Source: Geobacter sp. | Lineage (GTDB): Bacteria > Desulfobacterota > Desulfuromonadia > Geobacterales > Geobacteraceae | Assembly (NCBI GenBank): GCA_003499925.1 | Contig: DNRQ01000191.1 | Location: forward strand, 24,847-38,045 | Direction of reading: 5' to 3' | DNA: 13,199 nucleotides | In this document: in pieces, positions 6,076-13,199 of the stretch | Position numbering within the stretch: the stretch's first letter is position 1 | Layout of the letters: each line of letters opens with the position of its first letter | Program-made: the position numbers and the translations under genes | The notes under the pieces: model-generated | Databases searched by the model: none | Told to the model about the DNA's origin: nothing | What the model saw: only the letters and a program-made list of their open reading frames with translations

Positions 6076-6103
6076 CGCCAACTGCTTTTAACTCGAGGCC
6101 GAC

Positions 6104-7768
6104 ATGAAAACTCGTACTACGCTGCTCTGCTTGCTTCTAGTCGTCAGTTCCCCTGTGACGGTACCGGCCGGGACACGCACTGTTTCCACCGGCTCCACGA
6201 TCGTCTCGGTCACGGTCTTTGCCGATCGGGCGCAGGTTACCCGCAGCGCTGCACTCTCGTTGGAGGCCGGCACCAACCTGGTGACCCTGGATGGACTGCC
6301 GCAGCTCATGGCCGAGGAGTCACTCCGGGTACAGGGTAAGGGAACGGGCCCGGCGCGCATCTCGGGGGTCACGGTTAAAAATGTCTTCCTGGAACGGATC
6401 CAGGAGAAACGGGTGCTGGAGCTGGAGGAACAGATCGCCGCAGTGAACCGCAAGGTGGAGAGCATCGAGGCGCAACGCAAGGCGCTCATCGCTCAAAAGG
6501 CCTTTATCGAATCGATACGGGTGGGGTGGGGGGAGCGGATCTCCAAGGAAATTGCCATCGGGAAGCCGACTGCCGCCGAGATGGGAGACGCTGCGAAGTT
6601 CGTGGGCGAGGGGATCGGCAAGATCGAGGAACAGCTCTATGACGCCGAGGCCGCAAGGAAGCCGCTGCTAAACCGCATCGCCGCTTTGAAAAAGGAGCTG
6701 GAGCAAAACAGGGCGGACCGGATGAAGGAGGTGCGCTCAGTCCAGGTGGCGGTCGAGGCGGACCGGAAGATGGCATTCTCCCTCGACCTCTCCTACCTGG
6801 TCAGCCAGGCCGGCTGGGAGCCTAGCTATGACGTCCGTCTCGGCGCCGACGGCAGGGAGGCCGAGCTCGTCTACCGGGCCCACGTCTGGCAGAAGAGCGG
6901 CGAGGACTGGCCGGGGGTGAAACTCGCGCTCTCCACTGCCAGGCCCGAGGTCGGCGGCGCTCCGCCGGAGCTTACCCCGTGGCACGTCTCCCTCTACGAG
7001 CCGCCGCGCCCCCTCCCCTACCCGCGCACCTTCAAGGGCGCCCAAGAGCTGACGACCATGCCCCCCGGGCTAGGCGCCCAGCCGCCTGGTGCGCCTGCGC
7101 CCGCGGCAGAGCAGATGGAGGGCGCGCTCCCCGTGCCCGCGCAGGTTGCGCAGGGACAGACCTCGGTTCTCTTCAACGTCCGCGCGCCGGTGGACATTCC
7201 CGGCGACGGCACACGGTCCGACAGCATCATCGCCATCGAAAAAGTTCCCGTCACGGCCGAGTTCGTTACCGTGCCGAAGCTCTCCCCGCGCGTCTACCTC
7301 AAGTCCGAGGTGACCAATGACACGGTTTACCCTTTGCTGGCAGGCGAGATCAATGTGTTCAACGACGCCGTTTTCACCGGGAAGGTCTACCTGAAGACGA
7401 TCAGTTCCGGCGAAAAGTTCGACCTCTACTTCGGGGCCGATGACCAGATCAAGGTGAAGCGGGATGTGGCGAAGGTCCGCAAGAAGGCGGGGCTGCTAGG
7501 CAGCAACAGCGTAAGCTACCGCACCACGGTGGAGCTTGAGAACTTCAAGAAGACGCCGGTGAAGGTTTCCCTGTTGGACCAGCTCCCGCTCCCTGGAAAC
7601 GCGGAGATAAAAGTGAACCTCGAGGAGGCCTCGCCCCGGCCGGACGAAACGCGACAGGACGGAACACTGGTCTGGAAGGCGACCCTTGCGCCGGGCGAGA
7701 AGAGGAAGATCTCCTGTGACATCGTCATCGAGTATCCCAAGGGGCGCGATCTGGTCGGGGTTGAGTAA
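6104..7768 (+). CDS. Exported DUF4139 / MuiA-family protein
   Basis: This 554-residue protein matches the family annotated as mucoidy inhibitor MuiA or DUF4139 domain-containing protein, of poorly known function. Residues 1-23 form a signal peptide (KTRTT, LLCLLLVV core, then SSPVTVPAG), so it is periplasmic or surface-associated. Residues 33-100 fit the N-terminal DUF4140 domain (STIVSVTVFADRAQVTRSA and a LDGLP segment). Residues about 97-215 are charged and heptad-like, a probable coiled coil. From about 226 the DUF4139 domain begins with SYLVSQAGWEPSYDVRL and runs to EYPKGRDLVGVE. A Pro/Ala/Gly-rich stretch at 300-350 interrupts it as a flexible insertion. The start at 6104 is supported by the signal peptide; the ribosome site is weak (GAGG, about 7 nt away). 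The thioesterase gene follows after 81 bp, possibly in the same transcript. Confidence 0.88.
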   Translation: MKTRTTLLCLLLVVSSPVTVPAGTRTVSTGSTIVSVTVFADRAQVTRSAALSLEAGTNLVTLDGLPQLMAEESLRVQGKGTGPARISGVTVKNVFLERIQEKRVLELEEQIAAVNRKVESIEAQRKALIAQKAFIESIRVGWGERISKEIAIGKPTAAEMGDAAKFVGEGIGKIEEQLYDAEAARKPLLNRIAALKKELEQNRADRMKEVRSVQVAVEADRKMAFSLDLSYLVSQAGWEPSYDVRLGADGREAELVYRAHVWQKSGEDWPGVKLALSTARPEVGGAPPELTPWHVSLYEPPRPLPYPRTFKGAQELTTMPPGLGAQPPGAPAPAAEQMEGALPVPAQVAQGQTSVLFNVRAPVDIPGDGTRSDSIIAIEKVPVTAEFVTVPKLSPRVYLKSEVTNDTVYPLLAGEINVFNDAVFTGKVYLKTISSGEKFDLYFGADDQIKVKRDVAKVRKKAGLLGSNSVSYRTTVELENFKKTPVKVSLLDQLPLPGNAEIKVNLEEASPRPDETRQDGTLVWKATLAPGEKRKISCDIVIEYPKGRDLVGVE

Positions 7769-7801
7769 AGGGGGAGCTCGGGAGGTGGAGGAGGATTTTC
7801 G

Positions 7802-7835
7802 GGGTGGGCAGGGCCCACCCTGCATGATCTTTAAC
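7802..7835. repeat. Partial third copy of the palindromic element
   Basis: GGGTGGGC (7802-7809) pairs with GCCCACCC (7813-7820). The following TGCATGATCTTTAAC resembles the TACATGATTTAAC that ends the inner part of copy 2. This is one half of the large palindrome, slightly diverged. It sits just upstream of the thioesterase ribosome site. Confidence 0.65.
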
Positions 7836-7849
7836 AGGGAGAAACAGCC

Positions 7850-8275
7850 ATGAAAGATACTCTTGCAGCAGGCATCGCTCATACCCTGAAGTTTCGCGTT
7901 CCCCCGGATAAGACGGTACCCTATCTTTATCCGGAGGCGACTCTTTTCCAGAACATGCCCGAGGTCTTCGCCACCGGCTTCATGGTCGGGTTCATCGAAT
8001 GGGCCTGCATGGAGGCGCTGGCGCCCTACCTGGAGGAAGACGAGCGCTCCGTCGGCACCATGATCAACGTTTCCCACAATGCCGCCACCCCGCCGGGGAT
8101 GGAGGTGACCGCAGAGGTCCGCTGCCTGGAGGTGAACGGCAAGCGGACCCTGTGGGAGATCGAGGTGCACGACGAGGTTGATCTGATCAGCAAGGGGACG
8201 CACGAGCGGTTCACGGTGAAGCTGGAGCAGTTCTCGGCAAGGCTGAAGGCGAAGGCCGCGGCGGGGCGGCGGTAG
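7850..8275 (+). CDS. FlK-like hotdog acyl-CoA thioesterase
   Basis: This 141-residue protein closely resembles fluoroacetyl-CoA thioesterase FlK of Streptomyces cattleya, a hotdog-fold homodimer that hydrolyses fluoroacetyl-CoA. By my recollection of FlK the two align without gaps over the core. The FlK catalytic residues Thr42, Glu50 and His76 are all present at the same numbers here (FATGF, IEWAC and SHNAATPPG), as are Gly69 and Arg120 (GTHER). The FlK gate residue Phe36 is Met here. The likely reaction is hydrolysis of a small acyl-CoA in the cytosol. No fluorometabolite gene is nearby, so the real substrate is probably another short or unwanted acyl-CoA (inference). AGGGAGA upstream supports the start. 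The Ala/Lys/Arg-rich C-terminus is variable. Confidence 0.88.
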   Translation: MKDTLAAGIAHTLKFRVPPDKTVPYLYPEATLFQNMPEVFATGFMVGFIEWACMEALAPYLEEDERSVGTMINVSHNAATPPGMEVTAEVRCLEVNGKRTLWEIEVHDEVDLISKGTHERFTVKLEQFSARLKAKAAAGRR

Positions 8276-8344
8276 GGCAGGAGAGGGAGTTTTTCAGCGC
8301 AAGACAAGCACTTCTCGCACAAGTTCACCTTTATCCTCCACGTC

Positions 8345-8365
8345 CCCTCCCCTTCAAGGGGAGGG
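8345..8365. repeat. C/G-rich palindrome (10-bp arms)
   Basis: Perfect 10-bp arms surround a central C (CCCTCCCCTT-C-AAGGGGAGGG). It is the longest member in this window of the family at 182-198 and 3042-3060. It lies in the 201-bp gap before the protease-barrel gene. Confidence 0.8.
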
Positions 8366-8476
8366 TCAGGGTGGGGATGGGGATCGGGACCGTACGCTAC
8401 TGGACAAAACGCCGCCGCAGGCGGGGTGGTACTTGGAAATTACCGTACACTACAATGCCTAATGCGAAAGGACCAC

Positions 8477-11400
8477 ATGAGACCGATTTTTATTGCTGCA
8501 ATCCTGCTATTTTGCCTCAGCTCCCTCTCCCATGCGGCACAGTTCGATACATCGTTCAAATTTTCCACCATCGAGACGCCGAACTTCTCCATCCATTTCC
8601 ACCAGGGACTGGAGGGGGTCGCCCGGAAGACGGCGGTCATCGCCGAGGAGGTACACGGCAAACTGGTCAAGCAATTCCTCTGGCAGCCGAGAGAGAAAAC
8701 CCAACTGGTGCTGATAGACGACAGCGACTTCACCAACGGACTCGCCGTTACCATCCCCTACAACACCATCTACCTCCAGGTCGTCCCGCCCAGCCTCGCA
8801 TCGACCCTCGGTGAGTACGACGACTGGCTCAAGGTCCTGATCACCCACGAGTACGCCCATATCCTCAGCTCGGACCCGGCGCGGGGCTACTGGATGGTCA
8901 CCAGATCCATCTTCGGCAAGCCGCTCCCCTGGCTGGACCCGCTCTCCGGTTTGCTCTTCCTGGTGACGGCCCCCCCGAACACGTTCATGCCGCGCTGGTG
9001 GCACGAAGGGATGGCAACCGGGGCGGAAACGGAGCATACGGGACAGGGGCGCGGCAAAGGGAGCTATTACGACATGGTCTTCCGCACCGCAGTCGCCGAG
9101 GACAATCTCCCCTATGTGGACCAGATCAACGGCGATGTCCCGTACTGGCCCGCCGGCAACCTCCCCTACATGTTCGGCTACCGGTTGCAAAGACACATCA
9201 CCGACACCTATGGCAAGGATGCCACGGGGAAGCTTGCCATCGCCCACTCGGGGCGCTTCCCCTACTTCATCAGCGCGCCGCCGGAAGATCTCTCCGGCGG
9301 CAAGAACTACCGCGGGATCTACGCCGACATGATCGCAGCGGTCAAAAAGGAGCAGTCGCAACGGATCGAGATTCTTTCCAAGGCTCCCTTCACACCGCTT
9401 CAAGAGCTCTCCAGGATGGGTGAAAATCTCACCAATCCGAGGTATTCACCCGACGGCAGCCGCATCGCCTTCACCAGGCGCGACCCGCACGACCACACCA
9501 TGACCGTGATAACGGACAGCACCGGAAGCAGGGTCATCGCCCGATTCCGCCGCCAGTACTCGGACGGGAGCATCTGCTGGTCGCCCGACGGCGCTACCCT
9601 CTACTTCACCCAGGCGGAGATCAATCGCGGCTTCAACGTCTATCAGGACCTTTACCTTTATGACATCTCGCGCGACAAGACCACCCGTCTGACCCGGGGA
9701 GAGCGCCTGGGTGAGGTGGAGATCTCTCCCGACGGCAAGACCTTCGCCGCCGTGGTCAGCTCGCGAGGGAGCCAGAACCTTGCCCTCATCAATGTGAGCG
9801 AGGCGGGAAAAGGGACGCCGGCCCGCCTCCTCACCGGCTACGCCATGCAGCGGATCTCCTCGCCGCGCTGGTCGCCGGACGGCAAAGCGCTCAGCTACGC
9901 GCTGACGGACAACGGGGGACGCACCGTGATCCGGCTCTACCATTTGGCGACGGGGAAGGACCAGCCGCTTTTCACCGTGAGCCACACCGCAGCCTTCCCG
10001 GTCTGGTCCCGGGACGGCTCCTGCATCTTTTACATCTCCGACGAGACCGGGGTCTTCAACCTTTTTGCCTACGACCTGAAGCAACTGAAGAGCTACCAGG
10101 TGAGCCACCTGCTTGCAGGCGCCCTGCAACCCGATCCTTCGCCCGACGGCAGGTCGGTCGCCGTTTCCAGTTACAGCTCGCGCGGCTTCGGCATCGCGCA
10201 GATGACCCTGGATAGATCGACGTGGCGGGAAACGAGGGGCCCTTCGCTGCCGCTTTCACGCGATCCGGCTGCGCCGCCGATTCCGTCTGGTTACGTCACA
10301 GACGGGATGGGCTCAGGCGTGACGGGAGCAGCCGATAACGTTGCAGTCGATAACGTTGCAGTCTACCAAGGTGCAGCCGACCAAGGTGCAGCCGAAAACG
10401 CTGCAGTCGACGTTACCCCAGCCGGCAAGGATGCTGCGGCCGGCGACACTGCGCAAACAGCCTCGTCCTCCTACAGCGCCCTCAACACGGTCTACCCCCG
10501 CTTCTGGCTGCCCAGGATCTCGGATGACGGCTCGGACCAGGCGGTTCCGGGAGCCTTCACCGCGGGTGCGGACGTGCTCGGCTACAACTCCTATGCGCTC
10601 GCCGTCGATTACGGCTCGGAAAGAAACCGGGGCTATTTCAACCTCATCTATCAAAACGACTACTTCTATCCGACCCTCTCCGTGAGGGCGCATGCACAGC
10701 CGTTTCTGTACTCGGACCTGTACGAAAGAGGGGACTATTACGAATTGAACCAGGGTCTTACCCTCGAGGCATCCGTTCCGCTCAATTTCCTGGAATCCCG
10801 CTACCGATTCAGGGCCGGGTATCAGCTGCTGGACCAGAAGGCGCTCAGCGGACTGGACAGCAACGACAGGTTCAACGGAGTTACGGTCTTCCAGGGGAGA
10901 CGAGACAACATCTTTGCCGGCATCGGTTTCGACAACGTTCTCAGGTATCCCTATTCGGTGAGTTCCGAGCAGGGACGCCGCCTCTCGTTTTTGTATCGGC
11001 GCTTTGCGCGGGAGATCGGCGGAGATCAGGACCTGTCGGAATACAGCGCCCAGTACCACGAATACCTGCGTCTCCCCACGGCGGCGTTGCAGCACCACGT
11101 GCTCTACCTCCGTCTCTCCGGCGCCCTTGCCGACGGCGACCTCCAGTTCGGCCAGCAGGCCTTCCAGATCGGCGGCGTTCCCTCCGATCTCAACCCGTAT
11201 CCGCTGCGCGGCTACTCGGACCGCTCCGTGACCGGCAAGTATGTGGCGACGGGAACGGTCGAGTATCGGGCGCCGCTTTTCTACCCGCTGCGCGGCATCG
11301 GCACGCTCCCTGCCTTCGCGGAAAAGGTTCACGCCGCCGTGTTCATAGACGCGGGAAGGGTCTGGGACGACCGCAACACCCTTGCCGGCAACGAGTTAAG

Positions 11401-11539
11401 AATCGGCGCCGGGATCGAGGCACGGGCGGACGTAACCGTCGGCTACTGGCTCAAGGTGACCCCCGCCCTGGGTATTGCCCGCGGCTTCAACCAGGGAGGA
11501 GAAAATCAGCTATACTTCACCGTGTACATCGGGCTTTAG
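8477..11539 (+). CDS. Envelope protein: HExxH peptidase-like + TolB-like propeller + BamA-like barrel
   Basis: This 1020-residue protein is predicted to sit in the outer membrane. I chose ATG 8477 because AAAGGA precedes it and residues 1-21 form a signal peptide (MRPIFIAAILLFCL...SHAA); in-frame ATGs at 8426 and 8462 lack a ribosome site. Residues about 30-310 form a gluzincin-like peptidase region: HEYAH at 124-128 and WWHEGMA at 174-180, with E177 as probable third zinc ligand. Residues about 318-580 hold six SPDG/SRDG-type blade motifs (TolB/PD40 propeller). A Gly/Ala/Asp-rich linker (about 580-672) contains a 5x5-residue repeat. Residues 673-1020 look like an outer-membrane beta barrel of the BamA/surface-antigen type, with LRGY at 910-913 (compare the VRGF loop motif) and FIDAGR at 956-961. 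The C-terminus ends in Leu, not the usual Phe. A role in processing or assembling envelope proteins is plausible but unproven. Confidence 0.85.
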   Translation: MRPIFIAAILLFCLSSLSHAAQFDTSFKFSTIETPNFSIHFHQGLEGVARKTAVIAEEVHGKLVKQFLWQPREKTQLVLIDDSDFTNGLAVTIPYNTIYLQVVPPSLASTLGEYDDWLKVLITHEYAHILSSDPARGYWMVTRSIFGKPLPWLDPLSGLLFLVTAPPNTFMPRWWHEGMATGAETEHTGQGRGKGSYYDMVFRTAVAEDNLPYVDQINGDVPYWPAGNLPYMFGYRLQRHITDTYGKDATGKLAIAHSGRFPYFISAPPEDLSGGKNYRGIYADMIAAVKKEQSQRIEILSKAPFTPLQELSRMGENLTNPRYSPDGSRIAFTRRDPHDHTMTVITDSTGSRVIARFRRQYSDGSICWSPDGATLYFTQAEINRGFNVYQDLYLYDISRDKTTRLTRGERLGEVEISPDGKTFAAVVSSRGSQNLALINVSEAGKGTPARLLTGYAMQRISSPRWSPDGKALSYALTDNGGRTVIRLYHLATGKDQPLFTVSHTAAFPVWSRDGSCIFYISDETGVFNLFAYDLKQLKSYQVSHLLAGALQPDPSPDGRSVAVSSYSSRGFGIAQMTLDRSTWRETRGPSLPLSRDPAAPPIPSGYVTDGMGSGVTGAADNVAVDNVAVYQGAADQGAAENAAVDVTPAGKDAAAGDTAQTASSSYSALNTVYPRFWLPRISDDGSDQAVPGAFTAGADVLGYNSYALAVDYGSERNRGYFNLIYQNDYFYPTLSVRAHAQPFLYSDLYERGDYYELNQGLTLEASVPLNFLESRYRFRAGYQLLDQKALSGLDSNDRFNGVTVFQGRRDNIFAGIGFDNVLRYPYSVSSEQGRRLSFLYRRFAREIGGDQDLSEYSAQYHEYLRLPTAALQHHVLYLRLSGALADGDLQFGQQAFQIGGVPSDLNPYPLRGYSDRSVTGKYVATGTVEYRAPLFYPLRGIGTLPAFAEKVHAAVFIDAGRVWDDRNTLAGNELRIGAGIEARADVTVGYWLKVTPALGIARGFNQGGENQLYFTVYIGL
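10334..10408 (+). repeat. In-frame 15-bp tandem repeat (5 units)
   Basis: Five units encode DNVAV, DNVAV, YQGAA, DQGAA and ENAAV (residues 620-644 of the envelope protein). The first two units are identical, and units 3 and 4 differ by one base. Length change here keeps the reading frame and would alter only the linker between the propeller and the barrel. Confidence 0.85.
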
Positions 11540-11613
11540 TCGTCCGAGGGGGCAACGGAGAGAAACGATGCGGTAAAAACATAACGCCTTCACTGATAAA
11601 GGAGGAACAGCGT

Positions 11614-12216
11614 ATGAGAATTATCGTGGTCGGAGCAACCGGCACCATAGGCAAGGCGGTCGTGAAGCAGTTGGCCTTGGAGCATGAGGTCGTCAGAGCG
11701 GCCTCCAAAAGCGGTGATTATCGGGTCGACATGACCAGGAAGGAGTCGATAGAGAAGCTGTTCCAGGAGGCGGGTCCTTGTGACGCACTGGTATGTGCGG
11801 CTGGAGTTGCCAGGTTCGGACCGCTTTCCGAACTGACCGACGAGGATTTCCAGCTCGGGCTTTGCGGCAAGCTGATGGGACAGGTCAACCTGGTCCGTGT
11901 CGGGCTCAAGTACATGAACGACAACGGCTCCTTCACCTTGACCAGCGGGATTTTGAGCCATCAGCCGATGCCGGGAAGCGCGTCGATAAGCATGGTTAAC
12001 GCAGCACTGGAAGGATTTGTGCGGGCGGCCGCGCTCGAGATGCCGCGCGGGCTGCGCATCAACGTGGTCAGTCCCCCATGGGTCAAGGAAACCCTGGAGG
12101 CGCTCGGAATGGACAGCTCAGGTGGCATGCCTGCGGAACGAGTCGCACAGGGATACAGGGCGAGCATCGCCGGGACACGAAGCGGCAACGTCATCAATGC
12201 CTGGGACTTCGCCTGA
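11614..12216 (+). CDS. Atypical short-chain dehydrogenase/reductase lacking YxxxK
   Basis: This 200-residue cytosolic protein has a Rossmann fold of the short-chain dehydrogenase type: GATGTIG at 7-13 for dinucleotide binding, VDM at 38-40, CAAG at 61-64 (the NNAG position), and TSG around S111. The usual catalytic Tyr and Lys are absent. In the segment aligned by NAALEGFVRAAALE, position 125 is Ile and 129 is Asn. RINVVSPPWV at 148-157 matches the usual RVN-V-PG strand. It resembles the small provisional family of roughly 200-residue short-chain dehydrogenases (PRK07578), where, as I recall, YxxxK is also missing. It may bind NAD(P) without classical catalysis, or use another acid-base. The strong site AAAGGAGG (11598-11605) fixes the start. 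It lies 74 bp after the envelope protein and may share its transcript. Confidence 0.88.
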   Translation: MRIIVVGATGTIGKAVVKQLALEHEVVRAASKSGDYRVDMTRKESIEKLFQEAGPCDALVCAAGVARFGPLSELTDEDFQLGLCGKLMGQVNLVRVGLKYMNDNGSFTLTSGILSHQPMPGSASISMVNAALEGFVRAAALEMPRGLRINVVSPPWVKETLEALGMDSSGGMPAERVAQGYRASIAGTRSGNVINAWDFA

Positions 12217-12247
12217 ACCTCCAGTTGCCGGCCGTTTCTGCGGCTCA

Positions 12248-12287
12248 GGCAAGCTCAGCGGCGGCAGCCGTTTCCGCTGAGCTTGCC
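12248..12287 (+). terminator. Terminator-like hairpin after the dehydrogenase
   Basis: A perfect 14-bp stem is formed by GGCAAGCTCAGCGG (12248-12261) and 12274-12287 around a 12-nt loop, 31 bp after the stop codon. No T-run follows, so it may end transcription weakly, protect the mRNA 3' end, or be another dispersed palindrome. Confidence 0.5.
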
Positions 12288-12381
12288 CACTGCATCTCCA
12301 CCGCCTTTCCTTGACGCCCCCTCCCCTCAACCTGCCCGCTCCCGGCCTCGATTTCCCATCCCATCAATCCTGCATACCGGT

Positions 12382-12415
12382 TCCCCCTCCCGTCAAGCCC
12401 GTCAAGGGAGGGGGA
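12382..12415. repeat. C/G-rich inverted repeat with 14-nt loop
   Basis: TCCCCCTCCC (12382-12391) pairs perfectly with GGGAGGGGGA (12406-12415). The loop contains two GTCAAG units. It is related in composition to the other C/G palindromes but has a longer loop. Confidence 0.65.
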
Positions 12416-12444
12416 GCTGTGTCACGAGCGATTATGGCGTTGGA

Positions 12445-12473
12445 TTGACTTTTGAACATTTCGCACCTACACT
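12445..12473 (+). promoter_or_regulatory. Sigma-70-type promoter for the ExoD gene
   Basis: TTGACT (12445-12450), a 17-nt spacer and TACACT (12468-12473) match the consensus at 5/6 and 4/6 positions with ideal spacing. The RNA would start near 12480. This makes the ExoD gene an independent transcription unit. Confidence 0.6.
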
Positions 12474-12540
12474 GGCATGGATTAATGGCTAACCTCCAAT
12501 GTCGGTTGAAGATATGGACTTAGTTCGAGGCGCTTGCAAT

Positions 12541-13131
12541 ATGACCCAAGAGGCAGACATCACAAATCTTCAGCAGATGCTCGATCGGATCGAACAATCA
12601 GCGAAGGATCAGGAGCGAGTCTCTCTGGGCAAGATTGTAGAAGGGGTTGGCAGCAGGTCATTCGGGCCCTTGTTGCTCTTGGCTGGCGTCATCATGGCTT
12701 CGCCCCTCACCGGCATCCCAAGCATGCCGACCACCATGGGCATTCTGGTGCTGCTGATCGCCACGCAACTGCTTTTCCGCAAACAACACTTTTGGCTCCC
12801 TGATTGGCTGCTGAAGCGCTCGGTCGCGGCGGAGAAGCTCGCCAAAGGGGTCGAGTGGTTACGTCCGTCAGCGCGCTTCATCGATCGCTGGCTGCGCCCG
12901 CGACTCCCTGTTTTCATCGACGGCGTCAGCATCTACATCATCGCCATCGCGTGTATCGCCATAGCCCTCAGTATGCCGGCAATGGAGTTGGTCCCCCTGT
13001 CAGCCCACATCGCCGGTCTCGCTTTGACCGCCTTCGGCCTGTCGCTCATTGCCAGGGATGGGTTGCTGGCCCTGCTCGCCTTTGTGGCCACTGCCATCAC
13101 CTTCGGACTGATTGTCTACAATTTGCTGTGA
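12541..13131 (+). CDS. ExoD-family membrane protein
   Basis: This protein belongs to the ExoD family, named after a rhizobial exopolysaccharide-synthesis gene; its biochemical role is unknown. With the start at 12541 it has 196 residues, close to the family norm of about 200. GAGG lies 10 nt upstream. In-frame ATGs at 12499 and 12514 (210 and 205 residues) are possible but have weaker ribosome sites, so the start is uncertain. Residues 1-35 are a charged cytosolic helix. Family motifs are GSRSFGPLLLL (37-47), the GIP-MP-TMG segment (58-67), QLLFRKQHFWLP (76-87) and ARDGLL (171-176). Hydrophobic segments at about 42-58, 63-80, 128-148, 152-170 and 173-194 suggest an inner-membrane protein with four to five spans. 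It has its own promoter. Confidence 0.85.
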   Translation: MTQEADITNLQQMLDRIEQSAKDQERVSLGKIVEGVGSRSFGPLLLLAGVIMASPLTGIPSMPTTMGILVLLIATQLLFRKQHFWLPDWLLKRSVAAEKLAKGVEWLRPSARFIDRWLRPRLPVFIDGVSIYIIAIACIAIALSMPAMELVPLSAHIAGLALTAFGLSLIARDGLLALLAFVATAITFGLIVYNLL

Positions 13132-13177
13132 AATGCTGAGCATGCGCGAAAAACCCCCTCCCCGGCCCTTCCCCGTG

Positions 13178-13193
13178 AGCCTTCGCCAAGGCT
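13178..13193. repeat. Small REP-like hairpin at the window end
   Basis: AGCCTT (13178-13183) pairs with AAGGCT (13188-13193) around CGCC. It follows C-rich sequence after the ExoD stop codon. It looks like the edge of a dispersed repeat cut by the window. Confidence 0.4.
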
Positions 13194-13199
13194 ACGGCT

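Larger units (their letters stand above)
5560..6103. other. 544-bp intergenic region made mainly of palindromes
   Basis: No credible gene is present; an open frame crossing 5534-5821 runs through the repeats and has no family resemblance. It contains a long C/G hairpin (5716-5801), the nested palindrome copy 2 (5791-5930), a perfect 10-bp palindrome ACTGTACAGT (5957-5966), the dyad TTCGT-TAG-ACGAA near 6019-6031 and a short tandem repeat (6051-6075). A fragment at 5591-5602 (GCCACGGAGACA) is the inverse of part of that tandem repeat. No clear terminator with a T-run follows the gene ending at 5559. Confidence 0.6.
12288..12540. other. Spacer between the dehydrogenase and ExoD genes
   Basis: Together with the hairpin this makes about 324 bp without a gene. 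It holds C/T-rich sequence, a palindrome (12382-12415) and the ExoD promoter. Short open frames here show no ribosome site or known product. Confidence 0.5.

Noticed and set aside
8433..8456. Promoter TTGGAA / TACAAT before the protease-barrel gene
   Set aside because: The spacer is only 12 nt, too short for a sigma-70 promoter, and no better -35 box is seen 17 nt upstream of TACAAT.
10313..11332. Minus-strand open frame of 339 codons opposite the barrel domain
   Set aside because: Its product has no recognisable domain and its C-terminal part is a translation of the tandem repeat from the wrong strand.

Overview
The window reads as ordinary chromosomal DNA of a GC-rich Gram-negative bacterium, most likely a Geobacter/Geomonas/Citrifermentans relative (Desulfuromonadia). 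This is an inference. It rests on several exported and outer-membrane proteins, a repeat-rich surface protein with a C-terminal domain I know from Geobacter cell-surface proteins, an ExoD protein, and intergenic spaces packed with GC-rich palindromes. All ten genes supported here are on the + strand. I see no rRNA, tRNA, CRISPR array, transposase or phage gene.

Layout. 1-512: intergenic, with a large nested palindrome, a second palindrome family, a good extended -10 promoter and a GC-rich structured leader. 513-2216: exported surface protein with three exact-period 125-residue repeats. 2332-2844: small exported protein of unknown function, followed by a clear rho-independent terminator. 2914-3268: palindrome-rich spacer. 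3269-5559: probable three-gene operon of a VOC/glyoxalase-like protein, a YkgJ-type cysteine-cluster protein and a DisA_N-like (diadenylate cyclase type) protein; the last two overlap by ATGA. 5560-6103: spacer made largely of palindromes, including an exact 90-bp inverted copy of the element at the window start. 6104-7768: exported DUF4139/MuiA-family protein. 7850-8275: hotdog thioesterase that looks like fluoroacetyl-CoA thioesterase FlK. 8477-11539: 1020-residue envelope protein combining an HExxH peptidase-like domain, a TolB-like propeller and a BamA-like outer-membrane barrel. 11614-12216: atypical short-chain dehydrogenase. 12541-13131: ExoD-family membrane protein with its own good sigma-70-type promoter.

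How it fits together. Half of the genes act at the cell envelope (surface protein, small secreted protein, MuiA-like protein, protease-barrel fusion, ExoD), but there is no single pathway. The most suggestive unit is the translationally coupled pair of a cysteine-cluster protein and a diadenylate-cyclase-like protein with an N-terminal sensor-like region, a candidate for metal- or redox-linked cyclic-nucleotide signalling. The most unusual DNA is the intergenic repeat landscape. It includes a 90-bp perfect inverted repeat bracketing the first 5.9 kb, a palindrome that appears inserted into another palindrome with TTAA on both sides, and a separate family of CCTCCCCTT-S-AAGGGGAGG palindromes in at least three gaps.
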